Notes: generated by a model not told the origin, from the sequence alone. Counted from the stretch's first letter, positions 1-7,141 are shown. The stretch: 8,535 nucleotides of DNA from JBOGVA01 sp050692195 (GCA_050692195.1 JBOGVA010000046.1:1-8535), one strand, 5' to 3'. Numbers and translations: made by a program.

Positions 1-2169
1 CTCCCACACGTGACCGACATCGTGGCGGGACGAGGCGCGGCGCTCCTCGACGAGGGTGGGACCCTCATCGGGTCGCACGGGAACGTACCGGACGATCCTG
101 CTCTCGCTGAGACGGGGGATACCGGCGAGCTTGGGCCGGACGTCGTGCGGGTGCCCATGCGCTCCGGATCCATCCTGGTCTGGGCCAGCTCCTACTCTCC
201 GTTCTTCGCTCGAGAGGAGCTCGAGCTACTCACGGCCCTGGGGAGTCTGGCCGATCTCGCCCTGGAACGCGTGCGGCTGGGAGAACGGGCGAATCAGCTG
301 GCCGAGGTGGTGAACTCCTCCCACGACGCGATCATCTCCAAGCACCTGGACGGGACGATCACCAGCTGGAATCGTGGCGCTGAGAGCCTGTACGGCTATT
401 CCGAGGACGAGGCGGTCGGCCGACCGGTCGCCATGCTGGCCCCCGCCGATCGGGTCGACGAGGTGGCGGCGATCCTCGAACGGATCTCCCGCGGGGAGAA
501 GATCGATCACTTCGAGACGCTCCGCCGGCGAGGTGACGGCCGTGTCATCGCCGTTTCGTTGTCGATCTCTCCGGTCAGGAACGCCGACGGAGAGGTCGTC
601 GGAGCAGCGACCATCGCTCGAGACGTGACCGAGCGGAACCAGGCCGAACAGACCATCCGCGACCAGGCGGCCCTGCTGGACCTGGCCCAGGATGCCATCG
701 TGGCCCGAGGGCTCGACGGCCGGATCACCTACTGGAACAGCGGAGCGGAGAAGGCCTACGGGTTCTCCAAGACCGAGGCCTTGGGCCGCACCAGCCACGA
801 GCTGCTCCAGACGGAATTCCCACAGGCCCGGGCGGAGATCGAGGAAGCGCTCCTCCGTGAGGGCCGGTGGGAAGGTGAGCTCACCCACACACGTCGGGAC
901 GGTTCCGAGGTTCCCGTCTCCAGCAGGTGGACCCTACAATCCGACGATCGCGGCAAGGCCCAGCATGTGCTCGAGGTCCATTCCGACATCACCGCACAGA
1001 AGGCGGCGGCCCACGCGCTCCGGGCCGCCAAGGAGGAAGCCGAACGGGCCAACGTGGCCAAGAGCGACTTCCTCTCCCGGATGAGCCACGAGCTACGCAC
1101 TCCCCTGAACGCCATCCTGGGCTTCGGCCAGCTGTTGGAGATGGATCACCTGAATGAGGAGCAGAGAGAGGGAGTGCAACACATCCTCAAAGCCGGAAGG
1201 CATCTCCTCGACCTCATCAACGAGGTCCTGGACATCGCCCGGATCGAGTCGGGGCGCCTCCCGATCTCCCTCGAGCCAGTGCGGATCGACGAAGCGATGG
1301 CCGAGGCCCTCCAGCTGATCGTCCCTCTGGCCACGGAGAGATCGGTGCGGATCGAGAGCCCGCCCGAAACCGACGACCACGTTCTGGCGGACCGGCAGCG
1401 GCTGAAGCAGGTCTTGCTGAACGTCCTCTCGAACGCGGTGAAGTACAACCGGGAGGGTGGAACCGTCACGCTCTCGTACCAGAAGGCGAGAGAGGGGTGG
1501 TTCCGGATCGCGATCGCCGATACCGGCGACGGAATCGACCCCGCCGACCTCCACCGCCTCTTCACCCCCTTCGAACGCCTCGGCATCGAGCGAACCGGCG
1601 TGGAAGGAACGGGGATCGGCCTGGCCCTCTCGAAGCGGCTGGTCGACCTGATGGGTGGGGAGATCGGCGCCGAGAGCCGAGTCGGGGTCGGGAGCACCTT
1701 CTGGATACAGCTTCCCGTAGCGGAGAGCCCGGTCGAGGAGCTCCAGCGGGTGACGGGAGGACTGGAGAGTCCCTCCAGGGAGATGGACCGTCCCCGGAAG
1801 ATCCTCTACATCGAAGACAACCTGTCGAACCTGAGACTTGTCGAGCGGGTCATGGCGCACCGGCCGGCCGTCGAGGTCCTGCCGGCCATGCAGGGAAGGT
1901 TGGGGATGGACCTCGCCCGGGAGCATCGCCCGGACCTGATCCTTCTCGACCTGCACCTCCCGGACATGCAGGGCCAGGAGGTGTTGGGACGGCTCCGCCG
2001 CGATCCCGAGACGGCAAGCATCCCCGTTGTGGTGATCAGCGCAGACGCCACGCCGGGGCAGATCCGCAGGCTCCTCGCCGCGGGAGCGACCGACTATCTC
2101 ACCAAGCCGTTGGACGTGGCCCGTCTGCTGCAGGTCGTGGATGACTGCATGGACGGGGAGGTGGCCTGA
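1..2169 (+). CDS. Hybrid sensor histidine kinase (GAF remnant-PAS-PAS-HisKA-HATPase-REC), 5' partial
   Basis: Signal-sensing kinase that should autophosphorylate on a histidine and pass the phosphate to its own receiver or to a partner. Numbering is from the GTG at position 10. Residues 1-95 resemble the end of a GAF domain. Two PAS domains follow (about 97-215 and 218-335), then HisKA with SHELRTP (H360), and a HATPase with the N box around N471/N475, the G1 box DTGDGI (504-509) and the G2 box GTGIG (533-537). The C-terminal receiver has acidic pair E602/D603, phosphoacceptor D647 and K699, so all catalytic residues look intact. No transmembrane segment is visible, so this part is probably cytosolic. 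The frame stays open to position 1 and the GAF is cut short, so the true start probably lies outside the window; the GTG at 10 is only the first in-window candidate. The next gene starts two bases after the stop, indicating an operon. Confidence 0.93.
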   Translation, partial: LPHVTDIVAGRGAALLDEGGTLIGSHGNVPDDPALAETGDTGELGPDVVRVPMRSGSILVWASSYSPFFAREELELLTALGSLADLALERVRLGERANQLAEVVNSSHDAIISKHLDGTITSWNRGAESLYGYSEDEAVGRPVAMLAPADRVDEVAAILERISRGEKIDHFETLRRRGDGRVIAVSLSISPVRNADGEVVGAATIARDVTERNQAEQTIRDQAALLDLAQDAIVARGLDGRITYWNSGAEKAYGFSKTEALGRTSHELLQTEFPQARAEIEEALLREGRWEGELTHTRRDGSEVPVSSRWTLQSDDRGKAQHVLEVHSDITAQKAAAHALRAAKEEAERANVAKSDFLSRMSHELRTPLNAILGFGQLLEMDHLNEEQREGVQHILKAGRHLLDLINEVLDIARIESGRLPISLEPVRIDEAMAEALQLIVPLATERSVRIESPPETDDHVLADRQRLKQVLLNVLSNAVKYNREGGTVTLSYQKAREGWFRIAIADTGDGIDPADLHRLFTPFERLGIERTGVEGTGIGLALSKRLVDLMGGEIGAESRVGVGSTFWIQLPVAESPVEELQRVTGGLESPSREMDRPRKILYIEDNLSNLRLVERVMAHRPAVEVLPAMQGRLGMDLAREHRPDLILLDLHLPDMQGQEVLGRLRRDPETASIPVVVISADATPGQIRRLLAAGATDYLTKPLDVARLLQVVDDCMDGEVA
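2155..2164 (+). promoter_or_regulatory. Ribosome-binding site for the HD-GYP gene, inside the kinase gene's end
   Basis: GGGGAGGTGG matches the 16S anti-Shine-Dalgarno sequence closely and sits 7 bases before the GTG at 2172. It lies within the last codons of the kinase gene, so translation of the two proteins is probably coupled. It also fixes the start of the downstream gene. Confidence 0.7.
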
Positions 2170-2171
2170 CC

Positions 2172-3260
2172 GTGCAGGAAGAACGCTTCACCGAAACCCA
2201 GGAGCCCTGGGCAGGCCTCGCCCGTGCTCACATCCTGATCGTGGACGATCAGCCCGCGAACGTGCGGCTGATGGAGAGACTGCTCGAGCGGGCCGGCTAT
2301 CACAACCTCCGAAGCACCACCGACCCTCGAGAGACGCTTTCCCTCTTCACGGAATTCCAGCCTGACCTCATCCTGTTGGACCTGCTCATGCCCCACCTGG
2401 ACGGAGTCGCCGTCATGGAGGCCCTCCGACCCCACATCCCACCGACCACGTTCCTGCCGATCCTGGTCCTCACCGCGGACAGCACACCGGAGGCCAAGCA
2501 ACGGGCGCTCTCGGCCGGCGCGAAGGACTTCCTGACCAAGCCGTTCGACCGAACAGAGGTGCTCCTCCGGATACACAACCTCCTGGAGACACGTCGCCTC
2601 CACCGCCAGTTGCAGGGACTCAACGACCGGCTGGAGCAGAAGGTGATCGAGCGGACACAAGAGCTGGAAGTCGCACGCAACGAGACTCTGGAGCGCTTGG
2701 CCCTGGCAGCCGAGCGGCGGGATGACGACACCGGTGACCACATCGGTCGGGTCGGGCAGATCTCAGCGCTCGTGGCGGAGGCGCTGGAGCTTCCCATGGA
2801 CCAGATCGAGATGATCCGGCGGGCCGCCCCTCTTCACGACGTGGGCAAGATCGGGATCCCGGACGGGATCCTCCTGAAGCCTGGGAAGTTCACCCCCGAG
2901 GAGTTCGAGCAGATGAAGACGCATTCGGCGATCGGGGCCCAGATCCTGGCCGGGAGCCGCGTGCCGCTGCTCCAATTGGCGGAGGAGATCGCCCTGAACC
3001 ACCACGAGCGATGGGACGGCTCGGGGTATCCCAAGGGCCTGCGGGGAGAGGCGATCCCGCTAGCCGCCCGGATCGTCGCGGTCGTCGACGTCTTCGACGC
3101 CCTGACTCACGAGCGTCCGTACAAGGAAGCCTGGTCCGAACACGACGCTTTGGAAGAGATCCGGAAACAGAGCGGCAAGCACTTCGATCCTCGGGTGGTC
3201 GAAGCCTTCCTGGTCGTCCAGGAGCATTCTCCGCTGGGCGCCATCCGGCCGAGAACATAG
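2172..3260 (+). CDS. Response regulator with HD-GYP domain (predicted cyclic-di-GMP phosphodiesterase, RpfG-like)
   Basis: A 362-residue cytosolic response regulator. The N-terminal receiver (about 20-137) has acidic pair D25/D26, phosphoacceptor D70 in LILLDLLMP and K123 in LTKPFD. A short helical, probably coiled-coil linker (about 140-175) leads to the HD-GYP domain (about 176-347). Expected metal ligands are present: H190 (DHIGRV), H222/D223 in HDVGKIGIPD, H251, H277/H278 and D306. The signature HHERWDGSGYP (277-287) is canonical, so cyclic-di-GMP hydrolysis is predicted. The GTG start is supported by a strong ribosome-binding site with 7-base spacing. The gene begins two bases after the hybrid kinase stop, so that kinase is the likely phosphodonor. 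No GGDEF synthase is in the window. The gene is convergent with the tRNA-Ser gene. The family is certain; the in vivo substrate is inferred from the family. Confidence 0.95.
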   Translation: MQEERFTETQEPWAGLARAHILIVDDQPANVRLMERLLERAGYHNLRSTTDPRETLSLFTEFQPDLILLDLLMPHLDGVAVMEALRPHIPPTTFLPILVLTADSTPEAKQRALSAGAKDFLTKPFDRTEVLLRIHNLLETRRLHRQLQGLNDRLEQKVIERTQELEVARNETLERLALAAERRDDDTGDHIGRVGQISALVAEALELPMDQIEMIRRAAPLHDVGKIGIPDGILLKPGKFTPEEFEQMKTHSAIGAQILAGSRVPLLQLAEEIALNHHERWDGSGYPKGLRGEAIPLAARIVAVVDVFDALTHERPYKEAWSEHDALEEIRKQSGKHFDPRVVEAFLVVQEHSPLGAIRPRT

Positions 3261-3275
3261 TTCCCCACGTAATCG

Positions 3276-3362
3276 CGGGGGGAAAGGGATTCGAACCCTT
3301 GAGGGACTCGCGCCCCTTGCGGTTTTCAAGACCGCCCCGTTCGTCCGCTCCGGCATCCCCCC
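3276..3362 (-). tRNA. tRNA-Ser (anticodon UGA)
   Basis: The minus strand folds into a class II tRNA of 87 bases. The acceptor stem GGGGGGA / TCCCCCC pairs over 7 bases. The anticodon stem is GCGGT / ACCGC around loop CTTGAAA, giving anticodon TGA (reads UCA and related serine codons). A long variable arm with its own stem (around AGGGGC / GTCCCT) follows, as expected for serine tRNAs. The T arm is AAGGG / CCCTT with loop TTCGAAT. The discriminator is G. The next bases are CGA, so the 3' CCA is not encoded and must be added after transcription. It lies downstream of the PTS pair and of serS, whose product should charge it. Confidence 0.95.
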
Positions 3363-3368
3363 GCGGCG

Positions 3369-3374
3369 AGTGTA
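3369..3374 (-). promoter_or_regulatory. Possible -10 element for tRNA-Ser
   Basis: TACACT on the minus strand ends 6 bases before the 5' end of the tRNA, roughly where a -10 hexamer would sit. It matches the consensus at four of six positions, and I see no good -35 at 16-18 bases. It could allow transcription independent of the upstream PTS genes, but this is weak. Confidence 0.25.
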
Positions 3375-3398
3375 GCGGAGGGCCGAGAACCCAAAGCG

Positions 3399-3426
3399 GA
3401 AGGGGCGGCCCTCCGGCCGCCCCTTC
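3399..3426 (-). terminator. Perfect 12-bp hairpin after the PTS IIC gene
   Basis: Arms GAAGGGGCGGCC and GGCCGCCCCTTC pair perfectly over 12 bases around a 4-base loop. It starts 21 bases after the IIC stop codon and ends 36 bases before tRNA-Ser. This position and strength fit a terminator or 3' mRNA-protecting structure for the PTS transcript. Reading on the minus strand, the downstream bases are CGCTTTGGGTTC, with no proper T-run, so it is not a textbook intrinsic terminator. Confidence 0.6.
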
Positions 3427-3447
3427 ACCTTCGTACCCAGCTGCTCC

Positions 3448-4917
3448 CTACACCTTCTCCTTCGCCTTGGCCTCCGGCACGGTGACGACGGTGCCACCAC
3501 CCGGCACCCAGCCGGTGTCGACGACCCGCCGCTGGAACCAGCTCCCCACAGCGAGCAGGCCCACGACGATCACGCCGAGCACGATCAGGCCGCCCGCTCC
3601 GGCGACCTGCGCACCCTGGCCGGTCAGGATCCCGTACCAGCCGAAATCGGCGTCGCCGAACGTGGTGTTGGCGAACCCCAGGTCCCCCAAGACGAACAGG
3701 AGGAACGCCGGGAGGAACGTGATCAGCACGCCGTTCACGAACCCGCCGACGACCGCTCCCCGCCTCCCACCGGTGGCGTTGCCGAACACGCCGGCGGCGC
3801 CGCCGGTGAAGAAGTGGGGCACCATCCCCGGCAGGATCAGGGCCAGGCCGAAGGCCGCGCCCAGCCACGAGGCGATGAGCCCCAGGCTGATCAGGCCGCC
3901 GGCCACGCTGGCCAGGAAGCCGACGATCACAGCGTTGGGGGCGTACGGGAAGGCCACCGGGCAGTCCAGCGCCGGAAGCGCACCCGGCACGATCCGCTCG
4001 GCGATGCCGGCAAAGGCCGGCACGATCTCACCGAGGATCGTCCGCACCCCGAACAGGATCAGAGCCACGCCGACCCCGAAGTTCAGGGCCTGGAGCACGT
4101 TGAACATCACGAACGAGCCCCAGGTGGTGGCGGGGTCGAGCCCGAGCTCCCCGACCACCGTTCCCAGCCCGGCTCGGGCCGCGTAGATGATCGCGAAGAT
4201 CAGGTAGATGATCACCATGGCGACCGCCGTGGCCACCATCGGCTCCCTCAGGAACCTCAGACCCTGGGGAACTTTCATCTCCTCCGTGCTCTTGCTGCCC
4301 TTCCCGACGAGCTGGCCGGCGATGCCGCCGAGGATGTAGCCGGTGGAGCCGAAGTGTCCCATCGCCACCCGCTCCCCGCCCGTCACCTTCCTCATCCACG
4401 GGTGGGTGAAGGCCGGCATCACCACCATGATCGTGCCCAGGAGGATCGCGCCGGCGACCCATGTCACGCCCCGCGAGTACCCGACCGTCAGGAGGATGAC
4501 CGCGAGCATCGTGGCCATGAAGAAGATATGGTGGCCGGTGAGGAACACGTACCGCAGGGGCGTGGCGCGGGCGATGACCAGGCTGACCAGGAAGCCCAGG
4601 GCCATCACGATGGCCACGTCTGCTCCGAACCTGCTCTGTGCCAGGGCCACGATGGCCTCGTTCGTGGGCACCACTCCCTGCGCCCCGGTGGCCCCCAGGA
4701 TCAGGGTGCCCAGGGGATTGAGGGCGTTGATCACGGTCGTGGCGCCCACCACGAGGATGAGGAACCCCATGGTGGCCTTGAGGGTCCCGCCGATGACTTC
4801 CCCGGCCCCCTTCCGCAGGGCGATGAGCCCGACCGCCGTCATCAGGCCCACCAGGTAGAAGGGTTGGCTGAGGATCTCCTCAACGAGGAACCCTACGACT
4901 GCCTCAATTACGCTCAC
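3448..4917 (-). CDS. ulaA: PTS ascorbate-type transporter, membrane subunit IIC (UlaA family)
   Basis: Integral membrane component of a phosphotransferase system, predicted to carry L-ascorbate or a related sugar acid inward for phosphorylation by IIB. The 489 residues have about ten hydrophobic segments (for example near 19-35, 50-66, 100-117, 126-147, 228-248, 270-293, 328-360, 390-411, 440-460). Motifs I recognise from the UlaA family are GVVPTNEA (81-88), LTGHHIFFMA (126-135), GHFGSTGY (187-194), LDCPVAFPYAPNAV (317-330) and a glycine-rich VFGNATGGRRGA (377-388). Length is slightly above the approximately 465 residues of the E. coli protein, with a short charged tail. The GTG start has AGGAGG five bases upstream. 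It lies 25 bases after the IIB gene, clearly in an operon with it. The exact substrate is inferred; other sugars are possible for this family. Confidence 0.92.
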   Translation of the reverse strand: MSVIEAVVGFLVEEILSQPFYLVGLMTAVGLIALRKGAGEVIGGTLKATMGFLILVVGATTVINALNPLGTLILGATGAQGVVPTNEAIVALAQSRFGADVAIVMALGFLVSLVIARATPLRYVFLTGHHIFFMATMLAVILLTVGYSRGVTWVAGAILLGTIMVVMPAFTHPWMRKVTGGERVAMGHFGSTGYILGGIAGQLVGKGSKSTEEMKVPQGLRFLREPMVATAVAMVIIYLIFAIIYAARAGLGTVVGELGLDPATTWGSFVMFNVLQALNFGVGVALILFGVRTILGEIVPAFAGIAERIVPGALPALDCPVAFPYAPNAVIVGFLASVAGGLISLGLIASWLGAAFGLALILPGMVPHFFTGGAAGVFGNATGGRRGAVVGGFVNGVLITFLPAFLLFVLGDLGFANTTFGDADFGWYGILTGQGAQVAGAGGLIVLGVIVVGLLAVGSWFQRRVVDTGWVPGGGTVVTVPEAKAKEKV

Positions 4918-4942
4918 CCACTCCTCCTCTCAGGAGACTTAA

Positions 4943-5221
4943 TCACTGCGCATTCAGCGCCTCTCCCAGCTTGGCCACCATCTCGTCGAGGTCGACGAAG
5001 TTCGAGATGGTGACTACCTGGGCCTTCACCTCGCCGAGCTGCTGGGCCAACTCGGCGGAAGTCAGCACGATGTCCGCGGTCTGGGCCAGGGCTCGCGCCG
5101 AACCGATGTCGGCGACCTCCACGTCGGCCTCCACCCCCAGTTGCGCCAAGGCCTTTTCGGCCTGCATCCGAAGCAGAAGCCCACTTCCCAGCCCCATCCC
5201 GCAAACCGCCAGGATCTTCAC
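4943..5221 (-). CDS. ulaB: PTS IIB subunit (ascorbate/lactose type)
   Basis: Small cytosolic phosphocarrier that should take phosphate from a IIA protein on a cysteine and hand it to the sugar in IIC. The N terminus, MKILAVCGMGLGSG, is the typical IIB phosphate-binding loop with Cys7 as the expected phosphorylated residue. The rest (92 residues) fits a Rossmann-like IIB fold, with ADIVLTS marking a second strand and loop. I chose the GTG at 5221 because the ribosome-binding site AGGAGGTGG (5238-5230) sits 8 bases upstream. A GTG at 5233 overlaps that site and would add only four residues. The IIC gene follows after 25 bases. No IIA, HPr or enzyme I is in the window, so phosphate must come from a component encoded elsewhere. 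serS lies upstream in the same direction. Confidence 0.9.
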   Translation of the reverse strand: MKILAVCGMGLGSGLLLRMQAEKALAQLGVEADVEVADIGSARALAQTADIVLTSAELAQQLGEVKAQVVTISNFVDLDEMVAKLGEALNAQ

Positions 5222-5229
5222 CCGCTCGA

Positions 5230-5238
5230 CCACCTCCT
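5230..5238 (-). promoter_or_regulatory. Strong ribosome-binding site that decides the IIB start
   Basis: AGGAGGTGG is nearly complementary to the 16S rRNA 3' end. Its position fits initiation at the GTG at 5221 and leaves no room for efficient initiation at the upstream GTG at 5233, which lies inside it. Confidence 0.65.
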
Positions 5239-5254
5239 CAGGGGGCGCGCGATG

Positions 5255-5269
5255 CGGGCGCCGCGCCCG
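5255..5269 (-). promoter_or_regulatory. Short GC hairpin between serS and the IIB gene
   Basis: CGGGCG and CGCCCG pair over 6 bases around a 3-base loop in the 93-base gap between serS and the IIB gene. It has no following T-run on the minus strand. It could weaken read-through from serS or be chance in GC-rich DNA. I see no convincing promoter in the gap. Confidence 0.25.
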
Positions 5270-5314
5270 ACCTTCCTTTAGACCAGGGAAGACGAGGCTT
5301 GGTTTCGTTGGGCC

Positions 5315-6592
5315 CTAGGAGGACTGGGGCCGAAGGGCCCGCTGGTCCGGCGGCAGGTACTGGTGGAGGGCCTCGGGGATGGCCACCGATCCGTCCTCCG
5401 CCTGGCCGTTCTCGAGGAGGGCGATGAGGGTCCGGCCCACGGCGCACGCCGTTCCGTTCAAAGTATGGACGTGGCGGTTCCCCTCCGGGTACCGGGCCCG
5501 GACGTCGAGTCGCCGCGCCTGGTAATCGGTGGTGTTCGAGCACGAGGTCAGCTCGCGGTAGCGGTTCTGTCCGGGGAGCCACACCTCGATGTCGTACTTC
5601 TTGGCCGCGGAGGCCCCCAGCTCCCCCGTGCATACGTTCATCACGCGGTACGGGAGGCCCAAGCCGCCGATCAGCTCCTCCTCGCAGGACAGGAGGAACT
5701 CGTGCTCATCCCACGAGGCATCAGGGTCACAGAACGAGAACATCTCGACCTTGTCGAACTGGTGCAGCCGGAAGACGCCCCTGGTGTCCTTGCCGTGGGC
5801 CCCTGCCTCACGCCGGAAGCAGGTCGAGTACCCGACGTACCGCCGGGGAAGCGAATCCCGGTCGACGATCTCGCCCTGGTGCAGGGCGGCCAGGGAGACC
5901 TCCGAGGTCCCCACGAGGTACAGGTCGTCCTCCCGTGTGACGTACAGCTGGGCCTCGTCCGTGGGAAGGAAGCCCGTCCCGTACATCGCCTCCTCGCGCA
6001 CCAGGACGGGCGGGACGACCGGGACGAACCCCTTCACGGTGAGCAGGTCGAGGCAGTACCGGACCAGGGCCCACTGGACCCACACCGCCCCGCCGAGCAG
6101 ATACGCGAATCGGGCGCCGGAGGTACGAGCAGCTCGCTCGAGATCGATCACCCCGAGGCCTTGTCCCAGCTCGACGTGATCCTTCGGCTCGAATGGGAAG
6201 GTGGGTGGGGCGCCCACCTCCCTGCTGAGCTGGTTGTCCTCGTCGGTCTCCCCCTCCGGCACCGACTCGTGCGGCGCGTTGGGCAGGAGCAAGAGCAGCG
6301 CCTGGACCTCCTCTTCCGCCGCGGCGAGCTCGGGCTCGAGCTTCCCGAGCTCCTCGGAGACCTTCCGAAGCTCCGCGATGAGGCGGTCGCGTTCCTCCTC
6401 GGCGGCTGTGCCCACCGCCTTCGACCCGCGGTTCTGCTCCGCCCGGAGGTCCTCCACGCGTGCGGTGAGTTCACGCCACCGGCGGTCGGCCTCCAGGAGA
6501 CGGTCCACGTCGGCCGCCAGGGCATCCCCTCGCCGGGCGAGCGCGGAACGGAAGCGTTCGGGATCCTCCCGGATGGCCTTCAGGTCGAGCAC
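5315..6592 (-). CDS. serS: Seryl-tRNA synthetase
   Basis: Cytosolic class II aminoacyl-tRNA synthetase that charges serine tRNAs (and initially tRNA-Sec where present). The 425 residues match the usual bacterial length. The N-terminal region (about 1-105) is the charged antiparallel coiled coil that grips the long variable arm of tRNA-Ser. The catalytic core follows: motif 1 around KGFVPVVPPVLVRE (187-200), the serine-binding TSE (229-231), motif 2 with FRREAG (259-264) and RLHQFDKVEMF (275-285), and motif 3 NGTACAVGRTLIALLENGQ (379-397) with R387. The GTG start gives MLDLKAIRED, the usual SerRS beginning, but no Shine-Dalgarno sequence precedes it; a palindrome lies 13 bases upstream instead. 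The DUF4446 gene ends 37 bases upstream, so the two are probably cotranscribed. A tRNA-Ser(UGA) gene lies about 2 kb downstream in the same orientation. Confidence 0.98.
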   Translation of the reverse strand: MLDLKAIREDPERFRSALARRGDALAADVDRLLEADRRWRELTARVEDLRAEQNRGSKAVGTAAEEERDRLIAELRKVSEELGKLEPELAAAEEEVQALLLLLPNAPHESVPEGETDEDNQLSREVGAPPTFPFEPKDHVELGQGLGVIDLERAARTSGARFAYLLGGAVWVQWALVRYCLDLLTVKGFVPVVPPVLVREEAMYGTGFLPTDEAQLYVTREDDLYLVGTSEVSLAALHQGEIVDRDSLPRRYVGYSTCFRREAGAHGKDTRGVFRLHQFDKVEMFSFCDPDASWDEHEFLLSCEEELIGGLGLPYRVMNVCTGELGASAAKKYDIEVWLPGQNRYRELTSCSNTTDYQARRLDVRARYPEGNRHVHTLNGTACAVGRTLIALLENGQAEDGSVAIPEALHQYLPPDQRALRPQSS

Positions 6593-6605
6593 GGCGACAC
6601 CGTAT

Positions 6606-6623
6606 GCGGCCGGGCCCGGCCGC
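6606..6623. repeat. 18-bp perfect palindrome in the serS leader
   Basis: GCGGCCGGGCCCGGCCGC is a perfect palindrome lying between the DUF4446 stop and the serS start. As RNA it would form a 7-bp stem with loop GGCC, ending 13 bases before the GTG. It occupies the place where a ribosome-binding site would be expected slightly downstream. It could be a processing or translation-control structure, a protein-binding site, or a chance GC-rich palindrome. Confidence 0.5.
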
Positions 6624-6629
6624 GCACCG

Positions 6630-7121
6630 TCACGACGCGGTCACCGAGTCCTGCCTCCCGCTGAGCGCTTCTCGGATGGCCTGCTGTTCCTCTCCGGACA
6701 GGTTGTGCTCGGACTGGCCGCCCTTGACGGTCTTCGCGTAGCACCGCGTGTCGGCGCGTCCGTTGATGGAGGTGATGACCACCCCGTCGCCCTGTCCGTT
6801 CAGGAGGGCGGCAGAGAACGAGAGGTGCCCTCCCATCTCCTCGAAGGCGTCGTACCGGACGAGCCCAACACGTTGCAGGTTGCCGCGAACCATCTCCAAC
6901 AGCCTGCGGTCCTCCGCCGAGAGCTGCTGGATCGCCCCCCACAGCCGGGCGATCGAGTCGCCGTGCTCTCTGAGGGCGACCCCACCCGGGCCACCGGGCG
7001 ACATCCCCGGATGAGGGATCCGACGGCGGGTGGTCAGCGCGATCACCGCGAACAGGGCCAGAACGGAAACCCCTAGGCTTACCAGGACGAGCAGGGTCAG
7101 GGTCTTGTCGGAGAGGACCAT
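6630..7121 (-). CDS. DUF4446 family membrane-anchored protein
   Basis: Protein of unknown function, 163 residues. One hydrophobic segment (about 7-30, LTLLVLVSLGVSVLALFAVI) is followed by an arginine cluster TTRRR, so the C-terminal part is probably cytosolic. The conserved domain (about 55-153) has a helical stretch, then VGLVRYDAFEEMGG (85-98), LSFSAALLNGQGDGVVIT (100-117) and SINGRADTRCYAK (118-130), ending in SEHNLSGEE; I recognise these as the DUF4446 signature. I chose the ATG at 7121 because it begins just before the membrane segment. The open frame extends to 7439, but the added residues overlap the divergent CNB gene and look non-native. No Shine-Dalgarno is seen; a possible -10, TATACT, lies close upstream, so the mRNA could be nearly leaderless. 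serS follows after 37 bases. Function is unknown. Confidence 0.87.
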   Translation of the reverse strand: MVLSDKTLTLLVLVSLGVSVLALFAVIALTTRRRIPHPGMSPGGPGGVALREHGDSIARLWGAIQQLSAEDRRLLEMVRGNLQRVGLVRYDAFEEMGGHLSFSAALLNGQGDGVVITSINGRADTRCYAKTVKGGQSEHNLSGEEQQAIREALSGRQDSVTAS

Positions 7122-7135
7122 CGTGAGTGCCGGCG

Positions 7136-7141
7136 AGTATA
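7136..7141 (-). promoter_or_regulatory. Possible -10 element for the DUF4446-serS transcript
   Basis: TATACT on the minus strand matches the -10 consensus at five of six positions and ends 14 bases before the DUF4446 ATG. Transcription would begin about 7 bases before the ATG. No convincing -35 is visible at the usual distance. Confidence 0.4.

Noticed and set aside
3261..3362. tRNA-Ser as the attachment site of an integrated element
   Set aside because: I saw no integrase gene and no second copy of the tRNA 3' end in the window. Integration at the 3' end would place an element on the HD-GYP side, whose genes look like ordinary chromosomal signalling genes.
3011..4186. Plus-strand open frame of 391 codons crossing the HD-GYP end, the tRNA and the IIC gene
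   Set aside because: It runs through a tRNA and two real genes in the wrong frames, and the product is proline, serine and arginine rich with no domain.
3814..5013. Long open frame of 399 codons on the plus strand opposite the PTS IIC and IIB genes
   Set aside because: It mirrors the codon bias of a GC-rich gene. Its product is low-complexity, rich in His, Asp, Gly and Arg, with no recognisable domain, while the opposite strand encodes clear PTS proteins.
6593..6629. T-box or other riboswitch ahead of serS
   Set aside because: The gap is only 37 bases, far too short for a T-box leader, and holds only a simple palindrome.
5363..6664. Long open frame of 433 codons on the plus strand opposite serS
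   Set aside because: It is antisense to an intact and unmistakable seryl-tRNA synthetase, and its product shows no domain; it is a shadow frame.
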